Both the position numbers and the translations under genes were made by a program. A stretch of DNA of 64,000 nt from the NCBI RefSeq assembly GCF_016907255.1, contig NZ_JAFBBQ010000001.1:62001-126000 (forward strand), given 5' to 3'. The notes beneath the pieces are model-generated. The model had not been told where the DNA came from, searched no databases, and saw only the letters and a list, made by a program, of their open reading frames with translations. Below are positions 32,816 through 42,283 of the stretch, one piece after another (within the stretch, counting starts at the first letter, position 1; every line of letters begins with the position of its first letter). Source of the DNA: Microbacterium keratanolyticum. GTDB lineage: Bacteria > Actinomycetota > Actinomycetes > Actinomycetales > Microbacteriaceae.

Positions 32816-35539
32816 GTGACTGTTCACGACCAGGATCCGTACTCGCAGGGTCCGCTCGACAGCGACCCCGAAGAGACCACCGAATGGCAGCAGTCGCTCG
32901 ACGAACTCGTCGATGCGAAGGGACACGGCCGCGGCCGCGAGATCATGCTGAGCCTGCTCAAGCGCTCCAAGGAGCTGCATCTGGGCGTGCCGATGGTTCC
33001 CACCACGGACTACATCAACACGATCGCCTCCGAGAACGAACCCGAGTTCCCCGGCGACGAGGAGATCGAGCGCCGCTACCGCTCCTGGATCCGCTGGAAC
33101 GCTGCGGTCACGGTTCACCGCGCGCAGCGCCCCGGCATCGGCGTCGGCGGTCACATCTCGACCTACGCCTCCTCGGCCTCGCTCTACGAAGTCGGCTTCA
33201 ACCACTTCTTCCGTGGCGCAGACAACCCCGGCGGCGGCGACCAGATCTTCATCCAGGGTCACGCCTCCCCCGGCATCTACGCGCGTTCCTTCCTCGAAGG
33301 ACGCCTGGACGAGAAGCACCTCGACGGCTTCCGTCAGGAGAAGTCCAACGCCTTCGGCATCCCCTCGTATCCGCACCCGCGCCTGATGCAGGACTACTGG
33401 CAGTTCCCGACCGTGTCGATGGGTCTCGGCCCGATCAACGCGATCTACCAGGCGATGTCCAACAAGTATCTCGAGAACCGCGGCATCAAGGACACCTCGG
33501 CGTCGCACGTCTGGGCCTTCCTCGGCGACGGCGAGATGGACGAGATCGAGAGCCGCGGCCAGCTTCAAGTCGCCGCCAATGAGGGTCTCGACAACCTCAC
33601 GTTCGTCGTGAACTGCAACCTGCAGCGCCTCGACGGACCGGTCCGCGGCAACGGAAAGATCGTTCAGGAGCTGGAGTCGTACTTCCGCGGCGCCGGCTGG
33701 AACGTCATCAAGGTCGTCTGGGGCCGTGAGTGGGATGAGCTGCTCGCCCTCGACACCGACGGTGCGCTGCTCAACCTGATGAACAACACCCCCGACGGTG
33801 ACTACCAGACCTACAAGGCCGAGTCGGGCGCGTACGTGCGCGAGCACTTCTTCGGCCGCGACGAGCGCGCCGCAGCACTGGTCAAGGACTACACGGACGA
33901 GCAGATCTGGGGTCTGCGCCGCGGTGGCCACGACTACCGCAAGGTCTACGCCGCATTCAAGGCAGCCGTCGAGCACAAGGGCCAGCCGACCGTCATCCTG
34001 GCGAAGACGGTCAAGGGCTACGGCCTGGGCCCGTCCTTCGAGGGCCGCAACGCGACCCACCAGATGAAGAAGATGACGCTCGAGAACCTCAAGACGTTCC
34101 GCGACGCCATGCACATCCCGATCACGGATGCTCAGCTCGAAGAGAACCCGTACCTGCCTCCGTACTACAACCCGGGCGCGCAGGACGAGACGATCCAGTA
34201 CATGCTCGAGCGTCGCAAGAGCCTCGGCGGATTCCTGCCGGAGCGCCGCTCCACGCACGTCGGCCTCACGCTTCCGGATGACGCGGCATACGCGCTCCCG
34301 AAGAAGGGCTCCGGCACACAGGAGATCGCCACCACGATGGCCTTCGTCCGCCTTCTGAAGGATCTCCTTCGCACGAAGGACTTCGGCCACCGCATCGTCC
34401 CGATCATCCCGGATGAGGCGCGCACCTTCGGTATGGATGCGTACTTCCCGACCGCGAAGATCTACAACCCGAACGGCCAGCACTACACGTCGGTCGACCG
34501 GGAGCTGCTCCTTGCATACAAGGAGAGCCCGCAGGGGCAGATCGTGCACGTCGGAATCAACGAGGCGGGTGCGCTTGCCGCCTTCACTGCGGCCGGTACG
34601 TCGTACGCGACGCACGGCGAGCCGCTCATCCCGATCTACGTCTTCTACTCGATGTTCGGGTTCCAGCGCACGGGCGACGCCCAGTGGGCCGCCGGCGACC
34701 AGATGGCACGCGGCTTCATCGTCGGTGCCACCGCAGGACGCACGACGCTGACCGGTGAGGGCCTGCAGCACGCGGACGGTCACTCGCACCTGCTCGCGGC
34801 CACGAACCCCGCGACGGTGTCGTATGACCCCGCCTACGGGTACGAGATCGCCCACATCGTGCGCTCTGGTCTGGAGCGCATGTACGGCGGCCAGCACGAA
34901 GACCCGAACGTCATGTACTACATCACCGTCTACAACGAGCCGCTTCTGCAGCCCGCTGAGCCGGAAAACGTCGACGTCGAAGGCATCGTCCGCGGTATCC
35001 ACAAGGTGTCAACCGGTGAGGGCAACGGGCCGCGCGCCCAGCTCTTCGCCTCCGGCGTCGGACTCCCCTGGGCATTCGAGGCACAGGAACTGCTGCAGAA
35101 GGACTGGGGTGTCACGGCAGACGTCTGGTCGGTCACCTCGTGGACCGAACTGCGCCGCGACGGCCTCGCCGCCGACGAGCACAACTTCCTGCACCCCGAG
35201 GCCGAGCCGCGCACCGCGTACCTCACCGACAAACTGCAGGGTGCAGAGGGTCCGGTCGTCGCCGTGAGCGATTTCATGCACGCCGTGCAGGACCAGATCC
35301 GCCCGTGGGTTCCTCAGCAGTTCGTCACCCTCGGTGCCGACGGCTTCGGATTCTCCGACACGCGTGCCGCTGCCCGTCGCTACTTCAAGATCGACGGCCC
35401 GTCGATCGTGGTGCGCACGCTGCAGGCCCTCGCGAAGGAGGGCAAGGTCGACCGCGCCCTGGCCGCGCAGGCGATCGAGAAGTACCGCCTCCACGATGTG
35501 AACTCCGGCACCAGCGGCAACGCAGGCGGCGAGAGCTAA
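32816..35539 (+). CDS. aceE: Pyruvate dehydrogenase E1 component (homodimeric)
   Basis: Thiamine-diphosphate E1 that decarboxylates pyruvate and passes the acetyl group to the lipoyl E2. The GTG at 32816 ([13 protein letters not shown]) follows GAAAGGC; 907 residues, the usual length of the homodimeric AceE. ThDP-binding elements include [10 protein letters not shown] and [16 protein letters not shown] (GDG...N motif); [28 protein letters not shown] and [14 protein letters not shown] mark the pyrimidine domain. Immediately followed (6 bp) by the fasR-like gene, as in other actinobacteria where pyruvate oxidation and fatty acid synthesis genes adjoin. Confidence 0.97.
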   Translation: MTVHDQDPYSQGPLDSDPEETTEWQQSLDELVDAKGHGRGREIMLSLLKRSKELHLGVPMVPTTDYINTIASENEPEFPGDEEIERRYRSWIRWNAAVTVHRAQRPGIGVGGHISTYASSASLYEVGFNHFFRGADNPGGGDQIFIQGHASPGIYARSFLEGRLDEKHLDGFRQEKSNAFGIPSYPHPRLMQDYWQFPTVSMGLGPINAIYQAMSNKYLENRGIKDTSASHVWAFLGDGEMDEIESRGQLQVAANEGLDNLTFVVNCNLQRLDGPVRGNGKIVQELESYFRGAGWNVIKVVWGREWDELLALDTDGALLNLMNNTPDGDYQTYKAESGAYVREHFFGRDERAAALVKDYTDEQIWGLRRGGHDYRKVYAAFKAAVEHKGQPTVILAKTVKGYGLGPSFEGRNATHQMKKMTLENLKTFRDAMHIPITDAQLEENPYLPPYYNPGAQDETIQYMLERRKSLGGFLPERRSTHVGLTLPDDAAYALPKKGSGTQEIATTMAFVRLLKDLLRTKDFGHRIVPIIPDEARTFGMDAYFPTAKIYNPNGQHYTSVDRELLLAYKESPQGQIVHVGINEAGALAAFTAAGTSYATHGEPLIPIYVFYSMFGFQRTGDAQWAAGDQMARGFIVGATAGRTTLTGEGLQHADGHSHLLAATNPATVSYDPAYGYEIAHIVRSGLERMYGGQHEDPNVMYYITVYNEPLLQPAEPENVDVEGIVRGIHKVSTGEGNGPRAQLFASGVGLPWAFEAQELLQKDWGVTADVWSVTSWTELRRDGLAADEHNFLHPEAEPRTAYLTDKLQGAEGPVVAVSDFMHAVQDQIRPWVPQQFVTLGADGFGFSDTRAAARRYFKIDGPSIVVRTLQALAKEGKVDRALAAQAIEKYRLHDVNSGTSGNAGGES

Positions 35540-35545
35540 GCATTC

Positions 35546-36769
35546 GTGACTGACACCACATCCGCGTCTCCGGATAAGGCGGCAACCCTCACCTGGTTGC
35601 GCCGTATCTCCGGTGATCTCGCCACCGCAACGCTCCAGCGCCTGGAGGATTCGCTGCCGTGGTACGCGGAGATGCCGCCTGCGCGACGATCGGCCGTCGG
35701 CCTCGTCGCGCAGGCGGGCATCACGTCGTTCATCCAATGGTTCGACGATCCCACCTCCACCCCGTGGATCGCCGCGGACATCTTCGCCGCGGCACCCCGT
35801 GAGCTGCTGCGCAGCGTGAGTCTGCAGCAGACTCTGCAGCTCATCCGAGTCACCGTCGAGGTGACGGAAGAGCGCGTCGCCGGCCGTGGCGAACACGTGC
35901 GCGAGGCCATCCTGCTGTATTCGCGGGATGTCGCCTTCGCCGCCGCAGACGTCTACGCGCGCGCCGCCGAGGCCCGCGGTCTCTGGGATGCTCGCCTCGA
36001 GGCGCTCGTCGTCGACTCGATCCTCACGGGCGAAGCCGACGAGGAGCTTCCCAGTCGTATCGCAGCGCTCGGCTGGCACGGCCACGGCGAGGTCTGCGTC
36101 ATCGTCGGCACGACTCCCCCGCAGTTCGACATCGACCTTGTCCGTCGCACCGCACGAAAGCTCGCCGTCGACGTCCTGGTCGGCGTGCAGGGTTCCCGTC
36201 TCGTCCTCGTCGTCGGACGCGCACGCCTGGCCGGCCGCCCCGAGGAAGACATCGACGACGAGCTCTCCTTCACCGAGATCGCACAGGCCCTCGAGCCCTC
36301 GTTCGGTCCTGGCTACGTCGTGCTGGGTCCGGCTGTCGCCGCACTCGTCGACGCGAGCCAGAGCGCCCGCGCAGCGCTGGCCGGCTTCGCCGTGGCGCGT
36401 TCCTGGCGCAGCGCACCGCGTCCGGTCGAGGCGGACGATCTGCTCCCCGAGCGGGCGATCGCCGGGGACCCGCTGGCGAAGCAGACGCTCATCGAACGGA
36501 TCTTCCGCCCGCTGCAGGCGCATTCGACAGATCTCATCTCCACTCTGTGGAGCTATCTCGACAACGGCCGCTCTCTTGAGGCGACGGCACGCGAGCTGTT
36601 CGTCCATCCGAACACCGTGCGCTACCGGCTCAAGCGCGTGAGCGAAGTCATCGGCTGGGACGCCACCGGACCGCGCGAGGCGTTCATCCTGCAAACCGCG
36701 CTCGTGCTCGGTTCCATCGGAACGGCAGAACCCGTGCGTCGACGTCCGATGAACCGACGCCCCCGCTGA
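35546..36769 (+). CDS. fasR: FasR-like transcriptional regulator of fatty acid synthesis (PucR/CdaR-type HTH)
   Basis: A 407-residue regulator with a C-terminal CdaR/PucR-type helix-turn-helix (SLEATARELFVHPNTVRYRLKRVSEVIGW, near 350-380) and a central GGDEF-like/regulatory region. Streptomyces FasR, at the same position before fabD-fabH-acpP-fabF, activates that operon; the identification here rests on synteny plus domain type. The GTG start at 35546 lies 6 bp after aceE, so it may be cotranscribed with it. It is followed by a 91-bp gap that would contain the fab promoter. Confidence 0.85.
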   Translation: MTDTTSASPDKAATLTWLRRISGDLATATLQRLEDSLPWYAEMPPARRSAVGLVAQAGITSFIQWFDDPTSTPWIAADIFAAAPRELLRSVSLQQTLQLIRVTVEVTEERVAGRGEHVREAILLYSRDVAFAAADVYARAAEARGLWDARLEALVVDSILTGEADEELPSRIAALGWHGHGEVCVIVGTTPPQFDIDLVRRTARKLAVDVLVGVQGSRLVLVVGRARLAGRPEEDIDDELSFTEIAQALEPSFGPGYVVLGPAVAALVDASQSARAALAGFAVARSWRSAPRPVEADDLLPERAIAGDPLAKQTLIERIFRPLQAHSTDLISTLWSYLDNGRSLEATARELFVHPNTVRYRLKRVSEVIGWDATGPREAFILQTALVLGSIGTAEPVRRRPMNRRPR

Positions 36770-36860
36770 GCGGGCACACTGTTCGACACCCACAACGGAT
36801 TTCGAGATTCTTGTGAGGGTTGTGCCACCCTCCGTGTCGATTCGTTGGCAGACTAGACGG

Positions 36861-37790
36861 GTGATTGTCGTCGTATGCCCTGGACAGGGCTCACAGACTC
36901 CCGGTTTTCTCGCACCCTGGCTCGAGCTCGAAGGAGCGGCCGAACGACTCGCCGCGTACTCGGATGCGGCGCAGGTCGACCTCGTGCAGCACGGCACAGT
37001 GTCGAATGCAGACACGATCCGTGACACGCAGATCGCGCAGCCGCTGATCGTCGCTGCCAGCCTTCTGGCGTGGCACGCTCTCGGCGCCGCCACCGCACAG
37101 GCGGGTGGCGTCGCAGGGCACTCTGTCGGCGAGCTCGCCGCTCTTGCCGCCACCGGCGTCGTGTCCGACGAGAGCGCGCTGCGGATCGTCGGCGTTCGCG
37201 GCCGCGCGATGGCCGATGCCGCCTCGCGCGAACAGACCGGAATGAGCGCCGTTCTCGGCGGCGTCGAAGCCGACGTGGTCGCGTTGCTGGAGTCGCTCGA
37301 TCTGACACCCGCGAACTACAACGGCGGCGGACAGATCGTGGCCGCTGGCGCGCTCGACAAGCTCGCCGCGCTTGCTGCCGAGCCGCCGCGCGGAGTGCGC
37401 GTCGTCCCTCTCCAGGTCGCCGGCGCGTTCCACACGCGCTACATGGCGTCTGCGCAGCCCGTGCTCCAGGCCGTCGTCGACGAGATCCCGGCGGCGGAGA
37501 TCACAGACCCCGCGCTCCCCCTCTGGACCAACAGCGATGGTTCCACCGTCGCCGCCGGGACGGAGGCTCTGCAGCTCATCGTTCGTCAGATCGCCTCCCC
37601 CGTGCGCTGGGATCGCTGCATGGCGTCCTTCGCGGAGGCCGGCGTCACGGGTATCGTCGAACTCGCGCCTGCGGGCGCGCTCGTCGGGCTCGCCAAGCGC
37701 GCACTGCGTGGCGTTCCCTCGGTCGCGGTGAAGACTCCCGAAGATCTTCCCGCCGCTCTCGAACTGCTCAACGCCGGAACGGAATCCTGA
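36861..37790 (+). CDS. fabD: Malonyl-CoA:ACP malonyltransferase
   Basis: Loads malonyl units from CoA onto acyl carrier protein. The GTG start at 36861 yields VIVVVCPGQGSQTPGFL, the classical FabD N-terminus; the open frame 16 codons upstream is rejected. 309 residues, with the nucleophile S88 in AGHSVGELAAL, arginine in VRGRAMADA, and catalytic His in VAGAFHTRYM. The stop overlaps the fabH start by one base (TGATG), so the genes are coupled. Confidence 0.96.
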   Translation: MIVVVCPGQGSQTPGFLAPWLELEGAAERLAAYSDAAQVDLVQHGTVSNADTIRDTQIAQPLIVAASLLAWHALGAATAQAGGVAGHSVGELAALAATGVVSDESALRIVGVRGRAMADAASREQTGMSAVLGGVEADVVALLESLDLTPANYNGGGQIVAAGALDKLAALAAEPPRGVRVVPLQVAGAFHTRYMASAQPVLQAVVDEIPAAEITDPALPLWTNSDGSTVAAGTEALQLIVRQIASPVRWDRCMASFAEAGVTGIVELAPAGALVGLAKRALRGVPSVAVKTPEDLPAALELLNAGTES

Positions 37791-38794
37791 TGTCTCAGCC
37801 CACGCTCACCCAGCTCCAGGGGCCCGCATACACGCGCATCTACGCGTACGGCGCCGCGCGCGGTGAGATCGCCGTCCCCAACGACGACCTCGTCGGCCCG
37901 ATCGACTCGAGCGACGAGTGGATCCGCCAGCGCACCGGAATCATCACTCGCACCCGCGCGGTTGCGGAGACCGACGCGATCGATCTGGCCAGTGCGGCCG
38001 GTGCCGAGGCCATCGCCACCGCGGGGATCGACCCGTCCGAGGTCGACCTGGTCATCGTCGCGACGATCAGCAACCCCAAGCAGACGCCGTCGGTGTCGGC
38101 GATCGTCGCCGACCGGGTCGGCGCGAACCCCGCGGCGGCCTACGACATGAATGCGGCGTGCGCGGGCTACGCCTACGCCGTCGCACAGGCAGACGCACTC
38201 ATCCGCGCAGGAGCCGCGCGTTACGCACTCGTCATCGGCGCGGAGAAGCTCTCCGACATCGTGGATCCGACGGATCGCAGCATCTCGTTCCTCCTCGGCG
38301 ACGGCGCAGGCGCCGCCCTCATCGGCCCGAGCGAGACCCCCGGCATCGCGCCGGCTGTCTGGGGATCGGACGGCTCGAAGTCCGATGCTGTCGGCATGAA
38401 CGCCACCCTCACCGATTTCCGCGACGGCAAGACCGAATGGCCGACCCTGCGCCAGGAGGGACCCACCGTTTTCCGCTGGGCCGTGTGGGAGATGGCTAAG
38501 GTCGCACGCGAAGCGCTCGACAAGGCCGGCATCGAGGCGTCCGACCTCGCCGCCTTCATCCCCCACCAGGCGAACATGCGCATCATCGACGAGTTCGCGA
38601 AGCAGCTCGGCCTCCCGGAGTCGACGGTCGTCGCTCGCGACATCGAGACGACCGGCAACACCTCGGCCGCATCGATTCCCCTGGCCAGCCACCGCCTGAT
38701 GCAGGAGCACCCGGAACTCAGCGGCGGTCTCGCCCTGCAGATCGGCTTCGGCGCAGGACTCGTGTTCGCCGCACAAGTCGTCGTGCTCCCCTGA
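37790..38794 (+). CDS. fabH: Beta-ketoacyl-ACP synthase III
   Basis: Starts fatty acid synthesis by condensing acyl-CoA with malonyl-ACP; in actinobacteria branched primers give iso/anteiso acids. 334 residues with the catalytic triad C124 (NAACAGYAY), His in IPHQANMRI and Asn in ETTGNTSAASIP, plus SSDEWIRQRTGI near the N-terminus. Starts on the fabD stop and is followed by acpP after 70 bp, in which TAGACT (38811) may be a separate acpP promoter. Confidence 0.96.
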   Translation: MSQPTLTQLQGPAYTRIYAYGAARGEIAVPNDDLVGPIDSSDEWIRQRTGIITRTRAVAETDAIDLASAAGAEAIATAGIDPSEVDLVIVATISNPKQTPSVSAIVADRVGANPAAAYDMNAACAGYAYAVAQADALIRAGAARYALVIGAEKLSDIVDPTDRSISFLLGDGAGAALIGPSETPGIAPAVWGSDGSKSDAVGMNATLTDFRDGKTEWPTLRQEGPTVFRWAVWEMAKVAREALDKAGIEASDLAAFIPHQANMRIIDEFAKQLGLPESTVVARDIETTGNTSAASIPLASHRLMQEHPELSGGLALQIGFGAGLVFAAQVVVLP

Positions 38795-38864
38795 GTGCGC
38801 GCGATCGTTCCCTAGACTGTTTCACTGTTCCGACAACTCACCCCCGTAAGAAAGAGGAAAAGCC

Positions 38865-39113
38865 ATGGCTTTCACCAACGATGAGGTCCTTGCTGGCCTC
38901 GCAGAGCTCGTCACCGATGAGACCGGCATCGACGCATCCGAGGTCGCCCTCGAGAAGTCGTTCACCGATGACCTCGACATCGACTCGATCTCGATGATGA
39001 CGATCGTCGTCAACGCCGAGGAGAAGTTCGGCGTCACCATCCCCGACGACGAGGTCAAGAACCTGAAGACCGTCGCGGACGCCGTCAACTTCATCGTCGC
39101 CGGCCAGGAGTAA
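38865..39113 (+). CDS. acpP: Acyl carrier protein
   Basis: Carries growing acyl chains on phosphopantetheine. 82 acidic residues; the modified serine is S41 in DLDIDSISMMTI, and helices II-III (EEKFGVTIPDDEVKNLKTVADAV) match ACPs. Strong ribosome site AAAGAGGAAAAGCC before ATG. A strong hairpin (39123-39159) separates it from fabF, which may raise the amount of acpP RNA over the downstream gene. Confidence 0.97.
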   Translation: MAFTNDEVLAGLAELVTDETGIDASEVALEKSFTDDLDIDSISMMTIVVNAEEKFGVTIPDDEVKNLKTVADAVNFIVAGQE

Positions 39114-39122
39114 TCCTCCCGA

Positions 39123-39159
39123 AGGATGCCACGCCCGCACCTGCGGGACGTGGCATCCT
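39123..39159 (+). terminator. Intra-operon hairpin between acpP and fabF
   Basis: AGGATGCCACG-CCCGCA (39123-39139) pairs with 39142-39159 over 17 bp with one bulged A and a 2-nt loop. It begins 9 bases after the acpP stop and lies 45 bases before the fabF start. No T-tract; it may be a partial terminator or an RNA-stabilising stem. Confidence 0.6.
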
Positions 39160-39203
39160 CGCCCTCAGCCACCCTCTCCCGATCTCGACAAGGATCATCT
39201 GCA

Positions 39204-40439
39204 ATGACCAAGCGCATCGTCGTCACCGGTATCGGCGCATCGTCCGCCATCGGCGGCACCGCTCCCGAAAACTGGAGCAACCTGCTCGCAGGCATGTCCG
39301 GCGGACGCACCCTCGAGCACGACTGGGTGGAGAAGTACGACCTTCCCGTCACCTTCGCCGCCGAGGCGATGGTGCGCCCCGAAGAGGTGCTGCCCCGTCA
39401 CGAGGCCAAGCGTCTCGACCCCTCCGCGCAGTTCGCCGTCATCGCCGCGCGTGAGGCCTGGGAAGACGCGGGCTCTCCCGAGGTCGCTCCCGAACGCCTC
39501 GGCATCGACTTCGCCACCGGGATCGGCGGCCTGTGGACGCTCCTGGACGCCTGGGACACCCTGCGCGAGCGCGGCCCGCGTCGCGTCATGCCGCTGACCG
39601 TGCCGATGCTCATGCCCAACGCGGCAGCCGGCAACCTCTCGCTGATCTTCGGCGCCCGCGCATACGCGCAGACCGTCGTCAGCGCCTGCGCTTCGAGCAC
39701 CGAATCGGTCCTCAGCGCCTACAAGCACCTGCAGGAAGGACTCGCAGACGTCGTGATCGCCGGTGGCGCGGAGTCTGCGATCCACCCGATCACCATGGCC
39801 TCCTTCGCCTCCGCGCAGGCGCTCTCGCGCCGCAACGACGACCCGGCGACCGCATCGCGTCCCGGTGCGATCGACCGTGACGGCTTCGTCATGGGCGAGG
39901 GCGCGGCCGTCATGATCCTCGAGACCGAAGAGCACGCGAAGGCTCGCGGCGCCAAGATCTACGGCTATGTCGTCGGTGGTGGCGTCACGGCTGACTCGTA
40001 CCACATCACAGGCAACGACCCCGAGGGTGCGGGCGCGGCCCGTGCCGTGGAGATGGCGCTGCAGATGGCAGGACGCTCCGCCGACGAGGTCACGCACATC
40101 AACGCGCACGCGACCTCGACTCCGGTGGGAGACCCCAACGAGTACGTCGCCCTCAAGCGCGTGTTCGGTGACCGCCTCGACGAGATTCCCGTCTCAGCGA
40201 CCAAGGCCTCCACGGGTCACCTGCTCGGTGGCACCGGAGCACTCGAGGGCATCTTCACGCTGCTGGCGCTCCGCGACCGCGTCGCTCCGCCGACGATCAA
40301 CATGACCACACCTGATCCGGCTGTCCCGTTCCGCCTGTCGGGCACCGGTCAGCAGCTCGGCAGCGGCGACCAGCTCGCGATCAGCAACTCCTTCGGCTTC
40401 GGCGGACACAACGCTGTCGTCGCTTTCGCGAGCGCCTGA
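39204..40439 (+). CDS. fabF: Beta-ketoacyl-ACP synthase II
   Basis: Elongating condensing enzyme of type II fatty acid synthesis. The ATG at 39204 (MTKRIVVTGIGASSAIGG) begins the usual N-terminus; the upstream frame is spurious. 411 residues with catalytic C162 (VSACASSTES), His in INAHATSTPVGD and His in STGHLLGGTGA, and the C-terminal NSFGFGGHNAV. It is last in the fab cluster and followed by a terminator hairpin. Confidence 0.97.
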   Translation: MTKRIVVTGIGASSAIGGTAPENWSNLLAGMSGGRTLEHDWVEKYDLPVTFAAEAMVRPEEVLPRHEAKRLDPSAQFAVIAAREAWEDAGSPEVAPERLGIDFATGIGGLWTLLDAWDTLRERGPRRVMPLTVPMLMPNAAAGNLSLIFGARAYAQTVVSACASSTESVLSAYKHLQEGLADVVIAGGAESAIHPITMASFASAQALSRRNDDPATASRPGAIDRDGFVMGEGAAVMILETEEHAKARGAKIYGYVVGGGVTADSYHITGNDPEGAGAARAVEMALQMAGRSADEVTHINAHATSTPVGDPNEYVALKRVFGDRLDEIPVSATKASTGHLLGGTGALEGIFTLLALRDRVAPPTINMTTPDPAVPFRLSGTGQQLGSGDQLAISNSFGFGGHNAVVAFASA

Positions 40440-40453
40440 CCTCAGAACCACAG

Positions 40454-40494
40454 CGAAGGCCCCGTCCCGAGAATCTCTCGGCACGGGGCCTTCG
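40454..40494 (+). terminator. Terminator after fabF
   Basis: CGAAGGCCCCGT (40454-40465) pairs with ACGGGGCCTTCG (40483-40494), a perfect 12-bp stem, starting 15 bases after the fabF stop. The 17-nt loop contains a further weak stem. Confidence 0.75.
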
Positions 40495-40580
40495 TGCTGT
40501 GGGCAGTGATTCGCTTTCCCATCGGCCGGGGGTCTTCACCGGCCATCGGTAGTCGCGCCTCACTGACCCAAGTCTGGGGA

Positions 40581-41099
40581 TCACCCGACCTTGTGCAGCC
40601 AGACGACGCGCGCATCATCACTGGCGTGGCGGAACGGCTCCAGCTCGTCGTCCCAGGCGGACCCCAGCGCGACACCGAGTTCGCGCTGCAGTTCGGTGGC
40701 GTCGCCCGCGGCGATCTCCATCGCGTAGCGAATTCGATCCTCGCCGATGACGATGTTGCCCGCCGCATCCGTCTGCGCATAGTGGATTCCGAGATCCGGC
40801 GTGTGCAGCCATCGGCCGCCGTCGCTGCGCGGCGTCGGGTCTTCGGTGACCTCGAAGCGCAGATGCTCCCAGCCCCGAATCGCCGTTGCGAGAGCGGCTC
40901 CGGTGCCCACCGGACCATCCCAGTAGAACTCCGCGCGCTGGGCACCGTCGAGAACCGGCTGGGGTGACCAGTCGAAGTTGACGGCGCGCCCGATGGCGCG
41001 ACCAACCGCCCACTCCAGATGCGGGCAGAGCACACGAGGTGCGGAGTGGATGTACACCACTCCTCGCGCCTGTGCGTGGCGCGTTGTTTCCGTCGCCAT
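40581..41099 (-). CDS. DUF3145 domain-containing protein
   Basis: A 172-residue actinobacterial protein of the DUF3145 family, regularly found just after the fabD-H-acpP-F cluster. Characteristic segments are RGVVYIHSAPRVLCPHLEWAVG, NFDWSPQPVLDGAQRAEFYW, and WLHTPDLGIHYAQTDAAGN. No transmembrane segment. Function unknown; the conserved linkage suggests a lipid-related role, but this is inference only. CGGAGAG precedes the ATG at a normal distance. Confidence 0.92.
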   Translation of the reverse strand: MATETTRHAQARGVVYIHSAPRVLCPHLEWAVGRAIGRAVNFDWSPQPVLDGAQRAEFYWDGPVGTGAALATAIRGWEHLRFEVTEDPTPRSDGGRWLHTPDLGIHYAQTDAAGNIVIGEDRIRYAMEIAAGDATELQRELGVALGSAWDDELEPFRHASDDARVVWLHKVG

Positions 41100-41327
41100 A
41101 ATCTCTCCGTTTCTTCAGGTGCGTCTTCCCCTACGACCTGAACCACGAAGTGGCGAGCTATCCGGTTATGCGCCTATTGTCACCCAGGATCGACGAAATC
41201 ACAAGGGTGTAACTTTTGCGCACGCGGGCTGCTCCTCCCGTGGAGCGACGAGGCGCAGCATCCGCGCAGAGAGCAAAAGCGGCCCCGACGCGATGCGCGC
41301 CGGGGCCGTGTGAAGAGAAGCGGAGTC

Positions 41328-42113
41328 TCAGGCCTCGCTCATGGCGAGCTTCGCCTGCTGACCCTTTGCTGCGTAGTACGCGGCGCGGGCAGCGTCGCGG
41401 CGCGCCTGCTCCTCGTAGCCGGCGTCCAGGATCTCCTGGGCGACCTCGTAGTTCTCGACATCCTGCGTGCCGTTGTACTTCTCGATGTAGGCGTCGAGCT
41501 CGGGGCCCGACTCCCACGAGGTGATCAGACAGTAGCGCGGCTCGGTGCCGTTGTGGGTCGCGGCGTGCCACAGGCGCTGCGTGTCGACGATGAGCTGAGC
41601 CCCCGCCGGAAGCGCGATGCGGTATTCAACGCTCGGGTCGGTGCGGTTCTCGCGCAGGACGAAGTAGCTGTCCTTGTCATCGGTGAGGTTGAAGAAGCCG
41701 CGAACGACCCAGCCCGTGCCATCCGGGTTCAGGCGGTTGTTGTCGTCCTGGTGAAGGTTGTACAGGCACTCACCGTACGGAGTGGGCTGCAGCTCGATGA
41801 CGCGGCAGCGGCCGACGTTCGCACCCGGCTCCTGTGCGCGACGCGTGAGGATCGGAGCCTTCTCGACCTGCGAGTCGATCCAGACACCGTCCTTGTCGGT
41901 GCGCGGAGGCACGTGGTTCCAGAAGCCGTTGCACTCGATCTCGCCCTTGGCCGAGGCCAGCGGCGAGAAGCGGGTGTCACCCGAGGACTTCCAGTCGACA
42001 TACTCGATGTCGAGCCATTCCTTGGGGTCGAGCTCCTGGTTGTAGCTGTCGAGAACGACGAATCCCTTGTCCTCGAGGGCTGCGGACTTGATGTATCCCA
42101 TGATTGAGGTCAT
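41328..42113 (-). CDS. Predicted Fe(II)/2-oxoglutarate-dependent oxygenase (PhyH-like), iron-box controlled
   Basis: A 261-residue protein with no name I recognise. The pattern of a 2-oxoglutarate oxygenase is complete: H121-x-D123 in YNLHQDDNN, distal H183 in TQRLWHAATHNG, and R193 ten residues later (EPRYCLITSW) where the co-substrate carboxylate binds. Spacing of about 60 residues between the HxD and the distal His is usual for PhyH-like members. Residues 225-261 are a charged Ala-rich helix. It is preceded by a DtxR/IdeR-type iron box and stands alone. The start is the ATG at 42113 or the one at 42101; neither has ideal ribosome-site spacing. Substrate unknown. Confidence 0.72.
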   Translation of the reverse strand: MTSIMGYIKSAALEDKGFVVLDSYNQELDPKEWLDIEYVDWKSSGDTRFSPLASAKGEIECNGFWNHVPPRTDKDGVWIDSQVEKAPILTRRAQEPGANVGRCRVIELQPTPYGECLYNLHQDDNNRLNPDGTGWVVRGFFNLTDDKDSYFVLRENRTDPSVEYRIALPAGAQLIVDTQRLWHAATHNGTEPRYCLITSWESGPELDAYIEKYNGTQDVENYEVAQEILDAGYEEQARRDAARAAYYAAKGQQAKLAMSEA

Positions 42114-42153
42114 GTCCTTTCATAAGGGGCCAGCACGTTTTAACAGGCCCTTC

Positions 42154-42172
42154 TTAGGTAAGGCTAACAGCC
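42154..42172 (-). promoter_or_regulatory. DtxR/IdeR-type iron box
   Basis: Read on the plus strand, TTAGGTAAGGCTAAC matches the left 15 positions of the actinobacterial consensus TTAGGTTAGSCTAACCTAA with one mismatch; the last four positions differ. It lies 41 bases upstream of the oxygenase start, a promoter position for the minus-strand gene. Confidence 0.65.
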
Positions 42173-42283
42173 GCCGCTGAGGCGACCCCAGAGGTTCGCC
42201 GTGAATAACCGAATAGACTTTGAGAGGCGTCTCGCGCGGTTTCGGCGCGGACTCCACAGCCGTCGGGAGGGCGAAGCAGGAGC

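Noticed and set aside
32717..35002. 761-codon open frame antisense to aceE
   Set aside because: Same reason: complete overlap with an unmistakable AceE and shadow-like composition.
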